Origin: Adiantum capillus-veneris
Lineage: Eukaryota; Streptophyta; Polypodiopsida; Polypodiales; Pteridaceae
Reading direction: 5' to 3'
DNA length: 64,000 nt
Assembly: GCA_014529385.2 (NCBI GenBank)
Contig: CM043967.1
Coordinates: forward strand, 126,579,182 to 126,643,181
The translations under genes were made by a program, and so were the position numbers. The notes below the pieces were generated by a model that did not search any database, was not told where the DNA came from, and saw only the letters and a program-made list of their open reading frames with translations. Shown here one piece after another: positions 1-13,216 of the stretch (position 1 is the stretch's first letter; each line of letters opens with the position of its first letter).

Positions 1-31
<31 letters not shown>

Positions 32-82
32 ATGGTTCTCTCTCTCTCTCTCTCACACTCTCTGGTAGTAATGAGTCTCCCT

Positions 83-135
<53 letters not shown>
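1..135. repeat. (TC)n microsatellite
   Basis: Long CT/TC tracts with short interruptions fill the window edge. Both strands give spurious Arg-Glu or Ser-Leu open frames here, which are not genes. Confidence 0.95.
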
Positions 136-138
<3 letters not shown>

Positions 139-539
139 ATGACACTTATAATGGATACCCACGGCGGCGCCCCACGTTGTCGTGCTGTGACACATACATA
201 GTGGGAACTCATGCTACAAGATCTATCTTGTATTTTTTTAGATACATAATTATATTTCCTATAGTGTACATATGCATATTTAAGTATAATAATAAGCCTT
301 CTATCTCATCCTATTATTTTTCTCAAGGGTAACCTATCCTTACTTTACCATTAGAAAATACTATGGGAAAAGCATCAATAGCTCCGCCTCTTTAACTTGG
401 GGCAAAAAGCATTGATTCTTTATTTCTACTATTTCATTATCATCTCACATCCTAGCTAGATCCTATATCTAGGGTAAACTCCAATATATATATATTCTAC
501 GTATTTTTTATACTTTTCTTATATTTCTTTTTAAATAGC
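136..539. other. AT-rich stretch, no gene seen
   Basis: AT-rich sequence without a sustained reading frame. It probably belongs to the LTR-like sequence that follows, but I found no LTR start here. Confidence 0.4.
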
Positions 540-1561
540 TACTAGGAGAGAATCAAATCCTAGTGGGACACTAGGTGGCATGATTTCAAAGATACACTTA
601 TTTTAATGCATTATTGCAAGCATGATTACAAAACTTTGTCAAGGAGTAATGTCATGCTTTCATATGGCATGAGGTGTCCTTGTGAATTAAATGAAAGTCT
701 AGGCTAAGGAGACCACATGAAGACTTTTGCTGCCATAAATGGACCCTATTTTGATGAATTTTTTACACAAGGTTCCAATCTGAATTGGAAAACGATTTTA
801 AAATGAAAATCGTAGCTAATGAGCTGAAGTTTTTGCCCATATTTTTACTTTTTATTTGTAGCCACGGTTGAGGAGATATGATCAAAATACTGGACCCCAG
901 TCTGCTGCCCACATCATGCAAGGACAGTTCATTTCCAACTTTTCCAATTCATGTTCACACTGGCTCCTCTCTTCTTGTGTAAACCCTTGGGGGTTCCCTT
1001 CACCTATAAAAGGGGACCTCTTCTTCCTTGGAAGGAACTCAAGCATTCAAGCCATTGATGAGAGGAATTCTCGAGGGAGTGAGTAGTAATGCCTAATTGT
1101 ACTTAGCCATTAACATAAGCCCAAGCCTACACTTTCTCCTAGAGGGAGACTAGCCATTCTTGCAACAAGCTAAACTTGGAAGATCAACTCTAATCAAAGA
1201 AGGTCTTGCACTTGGTGTATCAATCAAAGTGGAATTATCCACTCTTCTTCTCTCTCCCATCAATAATGGTGCCGAAGGGTTTCAAGTAAGATGTGTTCTA
1301 CATTGATGTTTTCTTGATTTCTTGTTGTTTTCATTTTCATCTCTAATCCAACATATATATATATATATGTATCTAATCTCATCTCCTTAACCAAACCTAT
1401 CTCTCTCATTCTTAGTAATTCATCCTCTCTAGGTTCTCTTTGCTACAGATACATCTCTCCCCGCAGTATCCTTATTGCCTACGGGCAAGAATAGGGCTTG
1501 GGAGGGAAACTTCTCATCTCTTCACTTCTCTCATAGCTACATTTCTCACATACTATCCTAG
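540..1561 (+). mobile_element. LTR/leader remnant of a Ty3-like element
   Basis: A TATA-like box (CTATAAAAGG near 1003) lies about 550 bases upstream of two small ORFs that also occur in the leader of the gypsy element at 57.4-57.8 kb. The stretch around 885-905 (tggaccccagtctg, then cccac) recurs in that element's LTR near 55,357. I infer a 5' LTR plus untranslated leader of a related element. Its LTR ends and primer-binding site could not be fixed, no gag follows, and the homologous part stops near 2.1 kb, so the element is truncated. Confidence 0.45.
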
Positions 1562-1780
1562 ATGAATAACCCACATGATGATCATTTCTATCGCTTTCAC
1601 TCTGTACGATCTATTAGAATTAACGTATGGATTAGCCGTAAAATACACTTTCAACAACGTATAGTGTTTCTATTCGGCCCTGAAAGGCTCAATGAAATAC
1701 TTCTATCACCGGATCCCATCATACTACCTCTCATAGAGTATAATTTTTCTTTTGATGTAAGCGTAGTTATCTTGCTATGA
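1562..1780 (+). CDS. small leader ORF A (72 aa), paired family
   Basis: Intact 72-residue ORF of unknown function. After a variable start it reads WISRKIHFQQR, then FLFG, and ends in a hydrophobic tail with NP/DP-type ILPLIEY and SFDV. The same pattern occurs in the neighbouring ORF B and in both leader ORFs of the gypsy element at 57.4-57.8 kb, where this ORF's counterpart (57,631-57,849) keeps SRKIHFQQR and ILPLIDY. Conservation of protein pattern between two divergent elements argues for real coding. Its stop overlaps the next start as ATGA. The basic middle and hydrophobic end could suit membrane or nucleic-acid binding, but no function can be assigned. Confidence 0.6.
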   Translation: MNNPHDDHFYRFHSVRSIRINVWISRKIHFQQRIVFLFGPERLNEILLSPDPIILPLIEYNFSFDVSVVILL

Positions 1781-1989
1781 ACCAAGAGGATTTGTACACA
1801 CAATTAATCCCAATCACTAGACAAAATATATATATTATGGTAAGCACAAAACTACTATTCCAAAGAACAATTCGTAGCCTATTTGGTCAGCCAAGATTGA
1901 ATGCCATTAACTCATCCATTAACCCTTTCATATTACCCATGATACAATATGACCATAGCCTTGATGTTTTCATCTTCGTATTGTTTTGA
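1777..1989 (+). CDS. small leader ORF B (70 aa), paired family
   Basis: Intact 70-residue ORF starting within the ATGA overlap with ORF A. It matches the 70-residue ORF at 57,397-57,609 over its whole length (shared: VSTKL, FQR.IR, NPFILP, SLDV.IFVLF), with the same length and stop position. It is also a diverged paralogue of ORF A. No known domain is recognised. The 4-base overlap could allow termination-reinitiation on one RNA, which is inference. In the other element the order is B then A, so the pair has been rearranged. Confidence 0.65.
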   Translation: MNQEDLYTQLIPITRQNIYIMVSTKLLFQRTIRSLFGQPRLNAINSSINPFILPMIQYDHSLDVFIFVLF

Positions 1990-2222
1990 CATTCTCTTTT
2001 GCGTTCTTTCTTTGTGTGTGTGAGTGCAAGAGAGAAAGAGTGAGTCTTCTTTGATTGCACTTCTTTCCAAACCCTAGTCTTCATGGCATCTATGGTTTAA
2101 CTCCTTCATATAGTTTTTGTTGAGTTCTCTCACAAACTCTCACAGCCATAAGCCCGGTGCTTTCCTGGCAAGACCGCAAATTTCTCGACAACGTGTTATT
2201 AAAAAATAGAATATAGTTGCAT

Positions 2223-2290
2223 GATGCCGCACGTGCGGTCATTTATTGGGCTTGGATACTTTCGTACGTCACATATAAAAGGGATGAGAG
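2223..2290 (+). promoter_or_regulatory. G-box palindrome and TATA-like box
   Basis: A perfect 12-bp palindrome CCGCACGTGCGG (2227-2238) contains the plant G-box core CACGTG. It is followed about 35 bases later by ACATATAAAAGGGATG. The spacing resembles a plant core promoter, but no downstream gene is apparent before the simple repeats. Confidence 0.3.
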
Positions 2291-2424
2291 AGAAAGTGAC
2301 ACACCGTGTCAAAGAGAGTGAGAGAAAGAGAGGTCCAGCCGTCGTCTGGGTCTCCGACAGAAAGCACGTGAAAAATTGAGTTGACCCATCTTCGACAGAA
2401 CGCATGTCTGCGTCCTTAGAAGGT

Positions 2425-2737
2425 TTGGCCCTCTCTCTCTCTCTCTCTCTTTCCAAAAGGTCAGGCTGTGCTTCTCTCTCTTTTTCTCTATCAGCATGTC
2501 TGTTTGTGAAATGTCTCTCTCTCTCTTTGTTTCTTTTTCTCTCTCTCTTTCTCTCACAGTATATTTCATATCTATCTCTCTCTTACACACACACACACAA
2601 CACACACACACACACATACAAACACAGACAAATACAACACACACACACACATACACACACACACACAAACACAAATACAACACACTCACACATACACACA
2701 CACACATACACACACACACAGACACACACACACAAAT

Positions 2738-2773
<36 letters not shown>

Positions 2774-2786
2774 TACAACACACACA

Positions 2787-2822
<36 letters not shown>

Positions 2823-2831
2823 ATCTCTCTC
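2425..2831. repeat. (TC)n then compound (CA)n microsatellite
   Basis: CT-rich sequence passes into roughly 235 bases of (CA)n with TA, AA and GA interruptions (2585-2820). The poly-His-Thr and poly-Cys-Val open frames across it are artefacts. Confidence 0.95.
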
Positions 2832-3318
2832 TGCTACTAACGGAAGTCGTGGCGTCCCTGCAAATTATACAAATACTATGCCATATACAATGAAATACTT
2901 GAATCTGCATACCTGACACATCCACTAGCACATAATCAACGATGAACGCGAAGAGAGAGAGACAGCAAGTGAGAGAGAGGAAGAGAACATGCGCAGACGC
3001 ACCTCCTAGAGCAGAGTGCTACGCTGGCACGACGAGAGAGAAAGGAAGAGGAGAGAAGAACAGACACGAGCACTGGGTACAATCTCCCCCCGTGCAAGAG
3101 TGACCATTTCCCTCTTGCACGTATTTAATTTATAGATTCTTGAATGGTCAAAGTGAGTATAAACTGGCCGGCCGGTCATAAATGGCCAAAGCTCATAAAG
3201 AGCACTTGAATAATAAAATGTACATAAAATATGATATCCTTTTGCAATAGCTTAGCTCGATCAAGCCTTTTCCACCTGTCACAGTTGCAATAAATAATAA
3301 GATATCAATTCCATAACA
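2832..3318 (-). repeat. 3' LTR (487 bp)
   Basis: Begins TGCTACTAACG and ends CCATAACA on the plus strand. It matches 7731-8217 with only scattered substitutions, so insertion is fairly recent. Confidence 0.9.
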
Positions 3319-3718
3319 TACCTCTCCGTTGGAAAGCAACTGTCCTCAGTTGCGAAGATAAAAATCTGCAAACAATACTTGTCAAAAACAATGATTAGAA
3401 ATCTGTATCAACTAGTAGCAAAATTCATAGAATTAGACAATATTGCTTATGCCTGTCGTCATCCACATACTACCGATTCTAATGTCCCATACCACTAAAA
3501 TAAGCAGTATATGTCATACCCTGATGAATCAGGATATCATTGGTCACACTCATCATTTAATGATCCATTGATCTCATCAATCTCAAGTCCAATTCCATAA
3601 ATACTGTCGTGACAAAAAATCATCATATACCAATTCCAAAACATCTTTCATTTTCTATACCCCGGGTAACAAAATCATACCAGTTGCAGTGGTGGCCAGC
3701 CACTGCAGCATGATTTTG

Positions 3719-3935
3719 TGATTGGTGTTGCCTAAATCAGTGAATCTACACCAATAAGACGTGCTTCCTAAATCGGCGAATCTACACTAATGCTGCCTAA
3801 ATCGGTGACTCTGCATTTGGTATAAGTTTTAGAATCATGAATCGGCAATTTATCAATGTGCTGCCTAAATCGACGGATCTGCACCAAGATGAGTATCTAC
3901 ACATTGCCTAAATTGGCGAATCTGTGTGCATGTGA
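3719..3935. repeat. Imperfect short repeats (TGCCTAAATCGGCGAATCT type)
   Basis: Five or six copies of a roughly 20-bp motif (cctaaatcggcgaatct, then acac) are spaced 25-60 bases apart inside the LTR element. No coding potential is seen. Confidence 0.6.
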
Positions 3936-6576
<2,641 letters not shown>

Positions 6577-7717
6577 CACGGCTATTAATTACTCCTGCTG
6601 CATGGCCGTCCAAAGAAAAACAAAAAACAGACAGTGGGGTGGGTGTATGGGCACCATCAGCCGACGAGAGAGAGAGGCACTAGGCGGCTGCAGGTAATCA
6701 TCTGCATGGCGGCGAGGGGTGCTGAGAAAATGTGGGAGAGAGAGAGAACTCGGAGTAGGAGCATGCCAACATGGGGCGACTACCTCACAGTGGGCTACAT
6801 ATGGGATGCGCTCAGCGCCTCTAGTTGTGTGGTAGGCACCCACAGCTGAGAGAGAGAGAGATAGAGACGAGATCGAGACTCAGTCGTTTTGATGCGGGCT
6901 GCTAAAACGGGTGGCTAGGATAGGTTGGCGGCACCTGTGCATGCTAAACTAGCGGATGATCATGCTGCTATTGTGATGCCAGTAGGAATTACCACTGCGG
7001 TGTTGACAACGACAGGCAGCCCGACCGTCATGCAACTGTTTGAAAGACAAGCAAAACTGTAGAGTACAATGGTTGTGTGTGTGGGTGGGTGTGAGAGATA
7101 GATAGAGAGAGAGAAAAAAGAAAAAAATTGTTCGACTATACTCAGTGGTCGTGATTTGAGAAATAGAGAGTGATTGGGTGGGATGTGCATGTCAGAAGCG
7201 AACAAGGAGAAAGAGAGGGAAGATGGTCTCTATGAATGGTGGATTCTGATCACTTCTATGACATCAAAATTTCTCAACCGCTTCTGCTTCTATTTCGTCT
7301 ATCTCGCCCAATATCCCGTTCCTTATTATATATACATATTCTGCAAGTTCAATATGTAAGGCACATTTCCTATCCTTCACGTATATTCAGTTAGTCGATA
7401 CACAATAAGAACATGACAGGGTTTTGATAAGGCTATCAAGGTCAACAACTAGCATAGTGTTATGCATTAGCAAAAAGTGCAATGATATGTGTCTTAATGA
7501 TTTCTGGAAGGAGATTAAACTCTCATGATGAATAAATATGTTAAAAAAAACAAAGTATACACATGCAGCTGACAGGTGTCGTATAATAATATTCACCAAT
7601 ATTACTAAAAAATTAAACAGCAATGAAGTACAGGTAAGAATTGCTTATCTTTGTTTGTATTGATGTCCGTAATCGTGATTATTGAAAAATAAAATAAAAT
7701 TGGAGAACGTAGCCCAA

Positions 7718-7729
7718 GCTCTGATACCA
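7718..7729 (-). other. tRNA-iMet primer-binding site
   Basis: Reading the minus strand, TGGTATCAGAGC follows the 5' LTR (7731-8217) after one base. It is complementary to the 3' end of initiator methionine tRNA. Confidence 0.85.
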
Positions 7730-7730
7730 C

Positions 7731-8217
7731 TGCTACTAACGAAAGTCGTGGCGTCCCTGCAAATTATACAAATACTATGCCATATACAATGAAATACACG
7801 AATTTGCATACCTGACGCATCCACTAGCACATAATCAATGATGAACGCGAAGAGAGAGAGACAGCAAGCGAGAGAGAGGAAGAGAACATGCGCAGACGCA
7901 CCTCCTAGAGCGGAGTGCTACGCCGGCACGGCGAGAGAGAAAGGAAGAGGAGAGAAGAACAGACACGAGCACTAGGTGAAATCTCCCCCCGTGCAAGAGT
8001 GACCATTTCCCTCTTGCACGTATTTAATTTATAGATTCTTGAATGGTCAAAGTGAGTACAAACTGGCCGGCCGGTCATAAATGGCCAAAGGTCATAAAGA
8101 GCACTTGAATAATAAAATGTACATAAAATATGATATCCTTTTGCAATAGCTTAGCTTGGTCAAGCCTTTTCCACTTGTCACAGCTGCAATAAATAATAAG
8201 ATATCAATTCCATAACA
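7731..8217 (-). repeat. 5' LTR (487 bp)
   Basis: Direct repeat partner of 2832-3318, TG...CA bounded, adjacent to the primer-binding site. Confidence 0.9.
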
Positions 8218-8220
8218 CAC

Positions 8221-8225
<5 letters not shown>

Positions 8226-8265
<40 letters not shown>
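8226..8265. repeat. (GT)n microsatellite
   Basis: About 20 GT units next to the LTR end. The opposite flank of the LTR element is (CA)n. Confidence 0.95.
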
Positions 8266-8266
<1 letters not shown>

Positions 8267-8268
<2 letters not shown>

Positions 8269-8327
8269 CTAAAGGCGCGCGGAGACAGCCACCTCCGGTT
8301 TGGATGTCTCTTTGCGCGCCTTTAGTA
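8267..8327. repeat. Inverted repeat (hairpin) 1
   Basis: The left arm TACTAAAGGCGCGCGGAGACA pairs with the right arm at 8305-8327 with few mismatches. The style (TACTAA plus a CG-rich block) resembles subterminal repeats of plant CACTA elements, although no CACTA terminus is seen here. Confidence 0.7.
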
Positions 8328-8430
8328 CTATGCAAATGCAGGTAGAATGAGTGAGAGAGATGGAGTGTATCCTCAAGTGTGTGTGTGTTATAGAGAGAGG
8401 AAGAAAAAGTGGAGAGACTGGGGAAGGCGG

Positions 8431-8433
<3 letters not shown>

Positions 8434-8500
<67 letters not shown>
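8434..8500. repeat. (GA)n microsatellite
   Basis: About 33 GA units between the two hairpins. Confidence 0.95.
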
Positions 8501-8503
<3 letters not shown>

Positions 8504-8517
8504 TTTCTGTTTCCTTA

Positions 8518-8578
8518 TACTAACGATGCGCGGAGGTGTATTTTGGGGTCTAAATATTTTTCATGCGCGTCGTTAGTA
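8518..8578. repeat. Inverted repeat (hairpin) 2
   Basis: TACTAACGATGCGCG at the left pairs with CATGCGCGTCGTTAGTA at the right (ending 8578), loop about 29 bases. Same architecture as the hairpin at 8267, with a different CG block. Confidence 0.7.
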
Positions 8579-8591
8579 ATGGGATAAGTTG

Positions 8592-8594
<3 letters not shown>

Positions 8595-8664
<70 letters not shown>
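8595..8664. repeat. (GA)n microsatellite
   Basis: About 35 GA units ending 22 bases before the start codon of the histone-like gene copy. Confidence 0.95.
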
Positions 8665-8666
<2 letters not shown>

Positions 8667-8686
8667 CTCTATTTTTATACAGTGAA

Positions 8687-10640
8687 ATGGATAGAACAAA
8701 GGCCACTGCAAGGAAGGCAGGCAAGGGACCAGGATTAGCAGTTAAGGCAAGTAGCAGATCTGCAACCCCAAAGAAGAGACCTGGAAAACCAAATAAAATT
8801 TTGAAAGGTCCAAGGATGAAGAAGTTACAGAGCTGCATGGGACTTTTTAGAGAAATAAGGAAGGCACAGAAATGTGTTGATTTGTGCATACCAAAGCTAC
8901 CCTTTCAGAGGATGGTGAGGCACTAAAAGGTGGAAAGTGGTTGCATTGATGGCTCTACAAGAAGCAGTAGAGGACTTCGTGCTTGAGTACTTCAGTGACA
9001 TGACCATTGTAGCAGCTCATGCCCACAGGGTGACTATAATGGACAAAGATAGTCAAACACTAAAAAGGATAAGGTGGAGGTATGACAAACTGCTGGTCCC
9101 CAATGTCTGCAGGGATAAGAAAATGAGGCATTAGGAAAAGTTTGGACTCAAAACTGGGCCTTGTAAGAATTGTTGATGTGGCATAGCTTTCAAAAAGTGG
9201 GGATCGGTAATTTTTTTGCAAATAAGATCGAAACTTGTCGGAGGTTGGATATTTAGAATCTACTCTTCAAATGCTATCTATTGATATATAGCATATATGT
9301 ATCGGACATTGCCTTCATGTAGATCTAGAAAAAGGTGATTTTAGATTACCGCAACGGTAACAAAACCTGGCTGATTGAAAAAAAATGGCATAACTTTCAT
9401 AGAATTCATCCAAACTTTTCGAACCTTGGCTCTTTAGAATCCATTTTTCAAGAAATTTCCAATGATAGGTCATATCATGGGGTTCTAAACAATATTTAGA
9501 GGGGTCTACCGGGTTGATTTCTTTTGTACAACTTTGATGATGTGGAACTCTTAAAAGGCCCAAAAATGAGTTCAAAATTTTCCTAATGAAAATTTTGCTT
9601 TACCCCCCTGAGCTATTGCCACAACTCACATTTGTAGATGTCACACATGATGTGAATACAAGGGCAAGGGCAGAGACGGTTGCTCGCCAAACAGAGGACA
9701 TGAGGAGAGTAGAGCTTAAGGAGAAATCAAAAGTAGCAGTGGAGTCCTAGAGGCAAACAGAATGCAATGTGACTCTGTCCATAGAGGCAAGCAACAAAGA
9801 AACTCTACTTTCAATGAAGGATGGTTTGCTTGCAGAGATACCATTTATAGATGGAGCCAGAAAGCTGGCTTTGGAAAAAGTGGACATTAATTTATTGCTG
9901 AATCCAGATGCTCAGATCTCAGACACAATTATCTATGCTTGTCTTAAGTAAGTGTTCCTATCTTGCTAACTTTGAAAACTTAGATCATAGGTGTACTAAG
10001 TCAGGTACACTCTCTACAGCTTGATCAAAAGTTAACTTCCACCGCACACCCACATGGCGGTGTTTCTTCTTGATCCACAAATGTCAGTGATTATTAGACA
10101 GAAGAACAGTCCATCTGGCACATTTGAGAGTTGGTTTCTCCACTGTGCTATGCTGGAAGTAACTGTCATCATCTTTCCATATGATAACAACCATCACTAG
10201 AGTCTCATATGCCTTGATGTTGACCAGCCAGCAGTGTGGGTGTTCAATTCAATAAAAGGCTGTAAGTGTTATGTATCAGAAAGTGTTTCTTATAGATATC
10301 CATGCAAATTTGAAGCCTCAAGCTAACATCTTGATACTACTTTGTGCAGTTGTATAAAGAGGTTGTTGCTTTCTTATGGCAAGCTATGTGGAAGGTATGA
10401 ACTATACAAGTCCCCAATCAAAGATGTACCTGTACCAAATCAAACCGATGGAAATTCTTGCCGGCTGGAGATGTCTTCTCCATGCAGAATATGTCTTGCA
10501 AAGATACTTGCATTAAAACCTTTCATGACTAAGGTAACCATTTGGCAATGCATTCAGTTAGTTTTTCTCACCATGTGGTCTTTCAATTTTACAGAGTGCT
10601 TTAAAAAACTACACATATGATTATTTGCAAAGATATCGGG
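8687..10640 (+). pseudogene. Decayed histone H3-like / Ulp1 protease gene (copy 1)
   Basis: The first residues, RTKATARKA, mirror the H3 tail and keep the equivalents of K4 and K9. Further on, REIRKAQK, LPFQRMVR and (after a one-base shift near 8922) ALQEAVEDF, YFSD, AHAHRVTIM follow H3 helices alpha-N to alpha-3. EDF..EYFSD and a Trp before alpha-2 are closer to CENH3 than to canonical H3. A MITE (9129-9588) splits the gene between KKM and KILLYPPELL. Later exons carry Ulp1 (C48) signatures: HH followed by TAG where HW is expected (10192-10200), an Asn in FNS at the acid position (10246-10248), and QTDGNSC with the nucleophile Cys at 10459-10461. The frameshift, stops and insertion show it is inactive. 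Exon 9592-9948 ends at GTAAGT. It is homologous in order to the copy at 32.5-35.1 kb. Confidence 0.75.
9129..9588. mobile_element. 460-bp MITE with CATTAGG termini
   Basis: The left end CATTAGGAAAAGTTTGGACT and, inverted, the right end CATTAGGAAAATTTTGAACT continue with GGGCCTT and TAAGA in both arms. These are the same kind of termini as the 12.8-kb element at 24,159-36,995, so this is probably a non-autonomous relative moved by that transposase family. Removing it (with a few flanking bases) restores a continuous frame in the host gene. The target duplication is not clear. Confidence 0.75.
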
Positions 10641-10663
10641 TAAGTCTAATACAACACCTGCTT

Positions 10664-11310
10664 ACTATGTCGAGCCCCAGAGAACCTGAAGATAGCGGCT
10701 TGGATGACCGCACAATTGATATGACAATACCTGATGTGCCACCACGACAAACCCCTGCATCAGATACATTGGAATCACAACGGGCCGAGGGGGTCATATC
10801 AGCCGAAGATGAAAGAGCCGAGGATGAAGAAAGGTCAAATGAGCATATGGAGGGTGCTAGTGTACAACCAGAGGGGCTTATGGAGGAGACAATGAAAGAG
10901 ACAAGTAAGCTAGTGGAGGAGCCAAAAGAGCCCACGGATGAAACCCTGGATGAGGAAAGCAGGCCTACAGATGAGTAAAAGGATATGGATGAGGAAAGTA
11001 GGCCTACGGATGACCAAAGTGATATGGATGAGGCAAGGATGAGGAAAGCAGGCATACGGATGAGCAAAAGGATATGGATGATGCAAGCCGGCCAACAGAG
11101 GTAGAGGAAAAGACCTTGGAGGAAACCCTGAATGAGGCAGAAAGAGCCATGGGGGAGACCCTTGATGAAGATGTGAATGATGACCATGACGATGAAGCTA
11201 AAGCAGAGGATAGCAACAACGACAACAACACTATAGAGACCCAGTATGGACCCTTCCTACCTATAGATACGGTTGTTACGGTAATGTCTATTCAAGTATG
11301 GAAAAATATG
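10664..11310 (+). pseudogene. Acidic repeat-containing coding remnant
   Basis: Two frames (10,625-10,978 and 11,074-11,322) encode Glu/Asp-rich protein with repeats of the type MDEESRPTD. The DNA contains a minisatellite of about 50 bases (10,938-11,090) with GGATATGGATGAGGA units. It follows the Ulp1 exons of copy 1, whereas in the 32.5-kb copy an acidic segment lies between the histone and protease parts. It may be an acidic linker or tail of the same protein, or the start of the next coding remnant. The frame is broken by stops. Confidence 0.5.
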
Positions 11311-11352
11311 TTCAGCTTCTAACTACTTATATGTACTTGTCAACTTTTACAG

Positions 11353-11832
11353 AGGTTGATTATCTTGGACCTCAATGGATTGCTGCTGATGCGCGTGCCT
11401 TTGGATATAGCAAACCCCTTCGAGGATTTGCAAAAATTTCGGATGGGAACTTGTCGAGTCGTGGTTCATCTAGAAACCAAATAATTTATTCAGTTTCTTC
11501 TTCCGCGCTTCAGAGTTGCCGTATGGTCTTCAATGCAAAGGCAAAACTTATCGCCACTAGTTACAATAGTTTGCGGTGTATGCGGCGCTCACACGTTAGA
11601 TTTTGCCTTTTTGTATGATCAAAGAAAATGTGTTACCGTCGAGGGCCACTACCACCCTAAAAAACCACATTTACCTCTTTTGTACAAACCGTTTAGCCAA
11701 ATCGATGTACCCTTTGATGCAAACAATACACTACTGATTGATGATACTCTTGAAAAGGGAGAACTAAATCCACCAGGAACAACTATCTCACCACCCTCGC
11801 ATTCTTTGATTTTTACCTTGAAGACATTTTGA
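11353..11832 (+). pseudogene. FCP1/NIF-type HAD phosphatase fragment
   Basis: Following a good acceptor (ttttacag), the frame reads LIILDLNGLL, the motif-I region of plant NLI-interacting factor/FCP1-like HAD phosphatases (the second Asp of DxD is Asn, as in many plant members). Then RFRVAVWSS (motif II), an aromatic/Cys-rich middle, KKPHLPLLYK (motif-III Lys region) and NNTLLIDDTLEK...LNPPGT (motif IV) follow in order. A TAA and a frame change break it. It looks like a host gene fragment captured next to the H3-Ulp1 copy and is not functional as it stands. Confidence 0.7.
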
Positions 11833-12700
11833 TTCCATATTGTTGCCTGCTGGGTCAACAACACAACATAACTCAACTTTCATACCAAAGTCTTATCTTT
11901 TCCGAGTTATGAAATGCTGCGGATTATGGCTATAAACATCATTTGTAATGAGTAGTTATTCTAGTTTCAGAAGCCGGGGTGCAATGGCACTTCCAAATTG
12001 TAAATACAAAGCCATTTGACCCTTTCAACCCCATTTTTGGTTAAACCTAAGGTAGCCTTAGTATATAAGGTACCTAGGTCATTTTGTAAAAGGACTTTTA
12101 TCATAATCAAAACTTTAGCGCTGCCGTCTACTGTGTGTGAGAGAGAAAGAGAGTGAGCGTGAGCTTCATCCTCTCGCTACGCCCGGCTCGCTCAACACAT
12201 TGGAGATCCAACTGCACCATTGTTGTAGGCTCGAGGAGAGCTACGCAACAACGCCAAGCATTCCACGCGAGACTAAGCGCACACGCCGACGCATCTACGA
12301 GCTATTTGTGGTCGTAAGTGTATCAAACGATGTCTGTTTTCTGCGTGCTAGTAGTCTATAGAATCGTGGCAACATAAGCTACGCATAGGTACTCATAAAT
12401 TTCAGATTCGAGCACTTTCAAAATTCTGCTCTGTCATCCTACGCGTTTTCCACAGATGGGTTTAGAGTGAGGGTTTTGAGTGTAGAAGCTTAGGGACAGG
12501 TGTATCCTAGTGAGGGGATGTTGTTCTGAATCTTGCCCTTATGTTCCACTGCAATGCGAGTCCTTGAAACATTTCACTAACTTCAAAGAACTATGAGATA
12601 TCCTTATAAGTGTTCTTGATAGCTCTCTTGTTGACTTTGTCATTGCTTATTAGTCATTCTTATCTGCCATTCTTTGACTTGCCATTGTTGAATAGAGCTT
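11833..12700. other. No gene seen
   Basis: AT-rich sequence, then a GA-rich and GC-richer stretch (12,130-12,320) resembling a transcribed leader with a possible donor at GTAAGT (12,313). No domain is recognised. Confidence 0.4.
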
Positions 12701-13216
12701 TGCTGTTGTCTCTGAAGATAAGATTGTCTATTAGCAAGAATGGTTGAGATCTCCAAATCTCGAGGATGTGCACCTCTTAGACATGTAAGTCACCACATGA
12801 GTTCAAATGAATGGGTTTTTTAGCTACAAAAATTATAAAATTTTGAGAAGATTATATTAATAGAAGGGATTTTTTAATTGATTTTAGGAAAAATTCCGTA
12901 CGTTTTTTAAGAAAAAGGGGTCGTTCTATAACCTTAAGCATGTAAGTATAGGGTTTTATGTTGTTATCTCTGAGGATAAGATTGTCTATTAACAATCATA
13001 GTTGAGACCTTCAAATCTCAGGGATGTGCACCTCTTAGACATGTAAGTCACCACGCGAGTTCAAATAAATGGGTTTTTTAATTACAAAAAAATGAAGATT
13101 TAAACAAGATTATATTAACAGAAGGGATATTTTAATTCATTTTAGAGAAAACCCCGTAAATTTTTGAAGAAAAAGGGGTCATTTTACAACCTTAAGCAAG
13201 TAAGTAAAGGGGTTTT
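12701..13216. repeat. Tandem duplication, 258-bp period
   Basis: Two diverged direct copies (12,701-12,958 and 12,959-13,216) share tctgaggataagattgtcta, ggatgtgcacctcttagaca and aaaaaggggtc. Non-coding. Confidence 0.8.

Noticed and set aside
2309-2916. Poly-Cys-Val and poly-His-Thr ORFs
   Set aside because: Translation of (CA)n and (TC)n repeats; same artefact near 63.5-64 kb.
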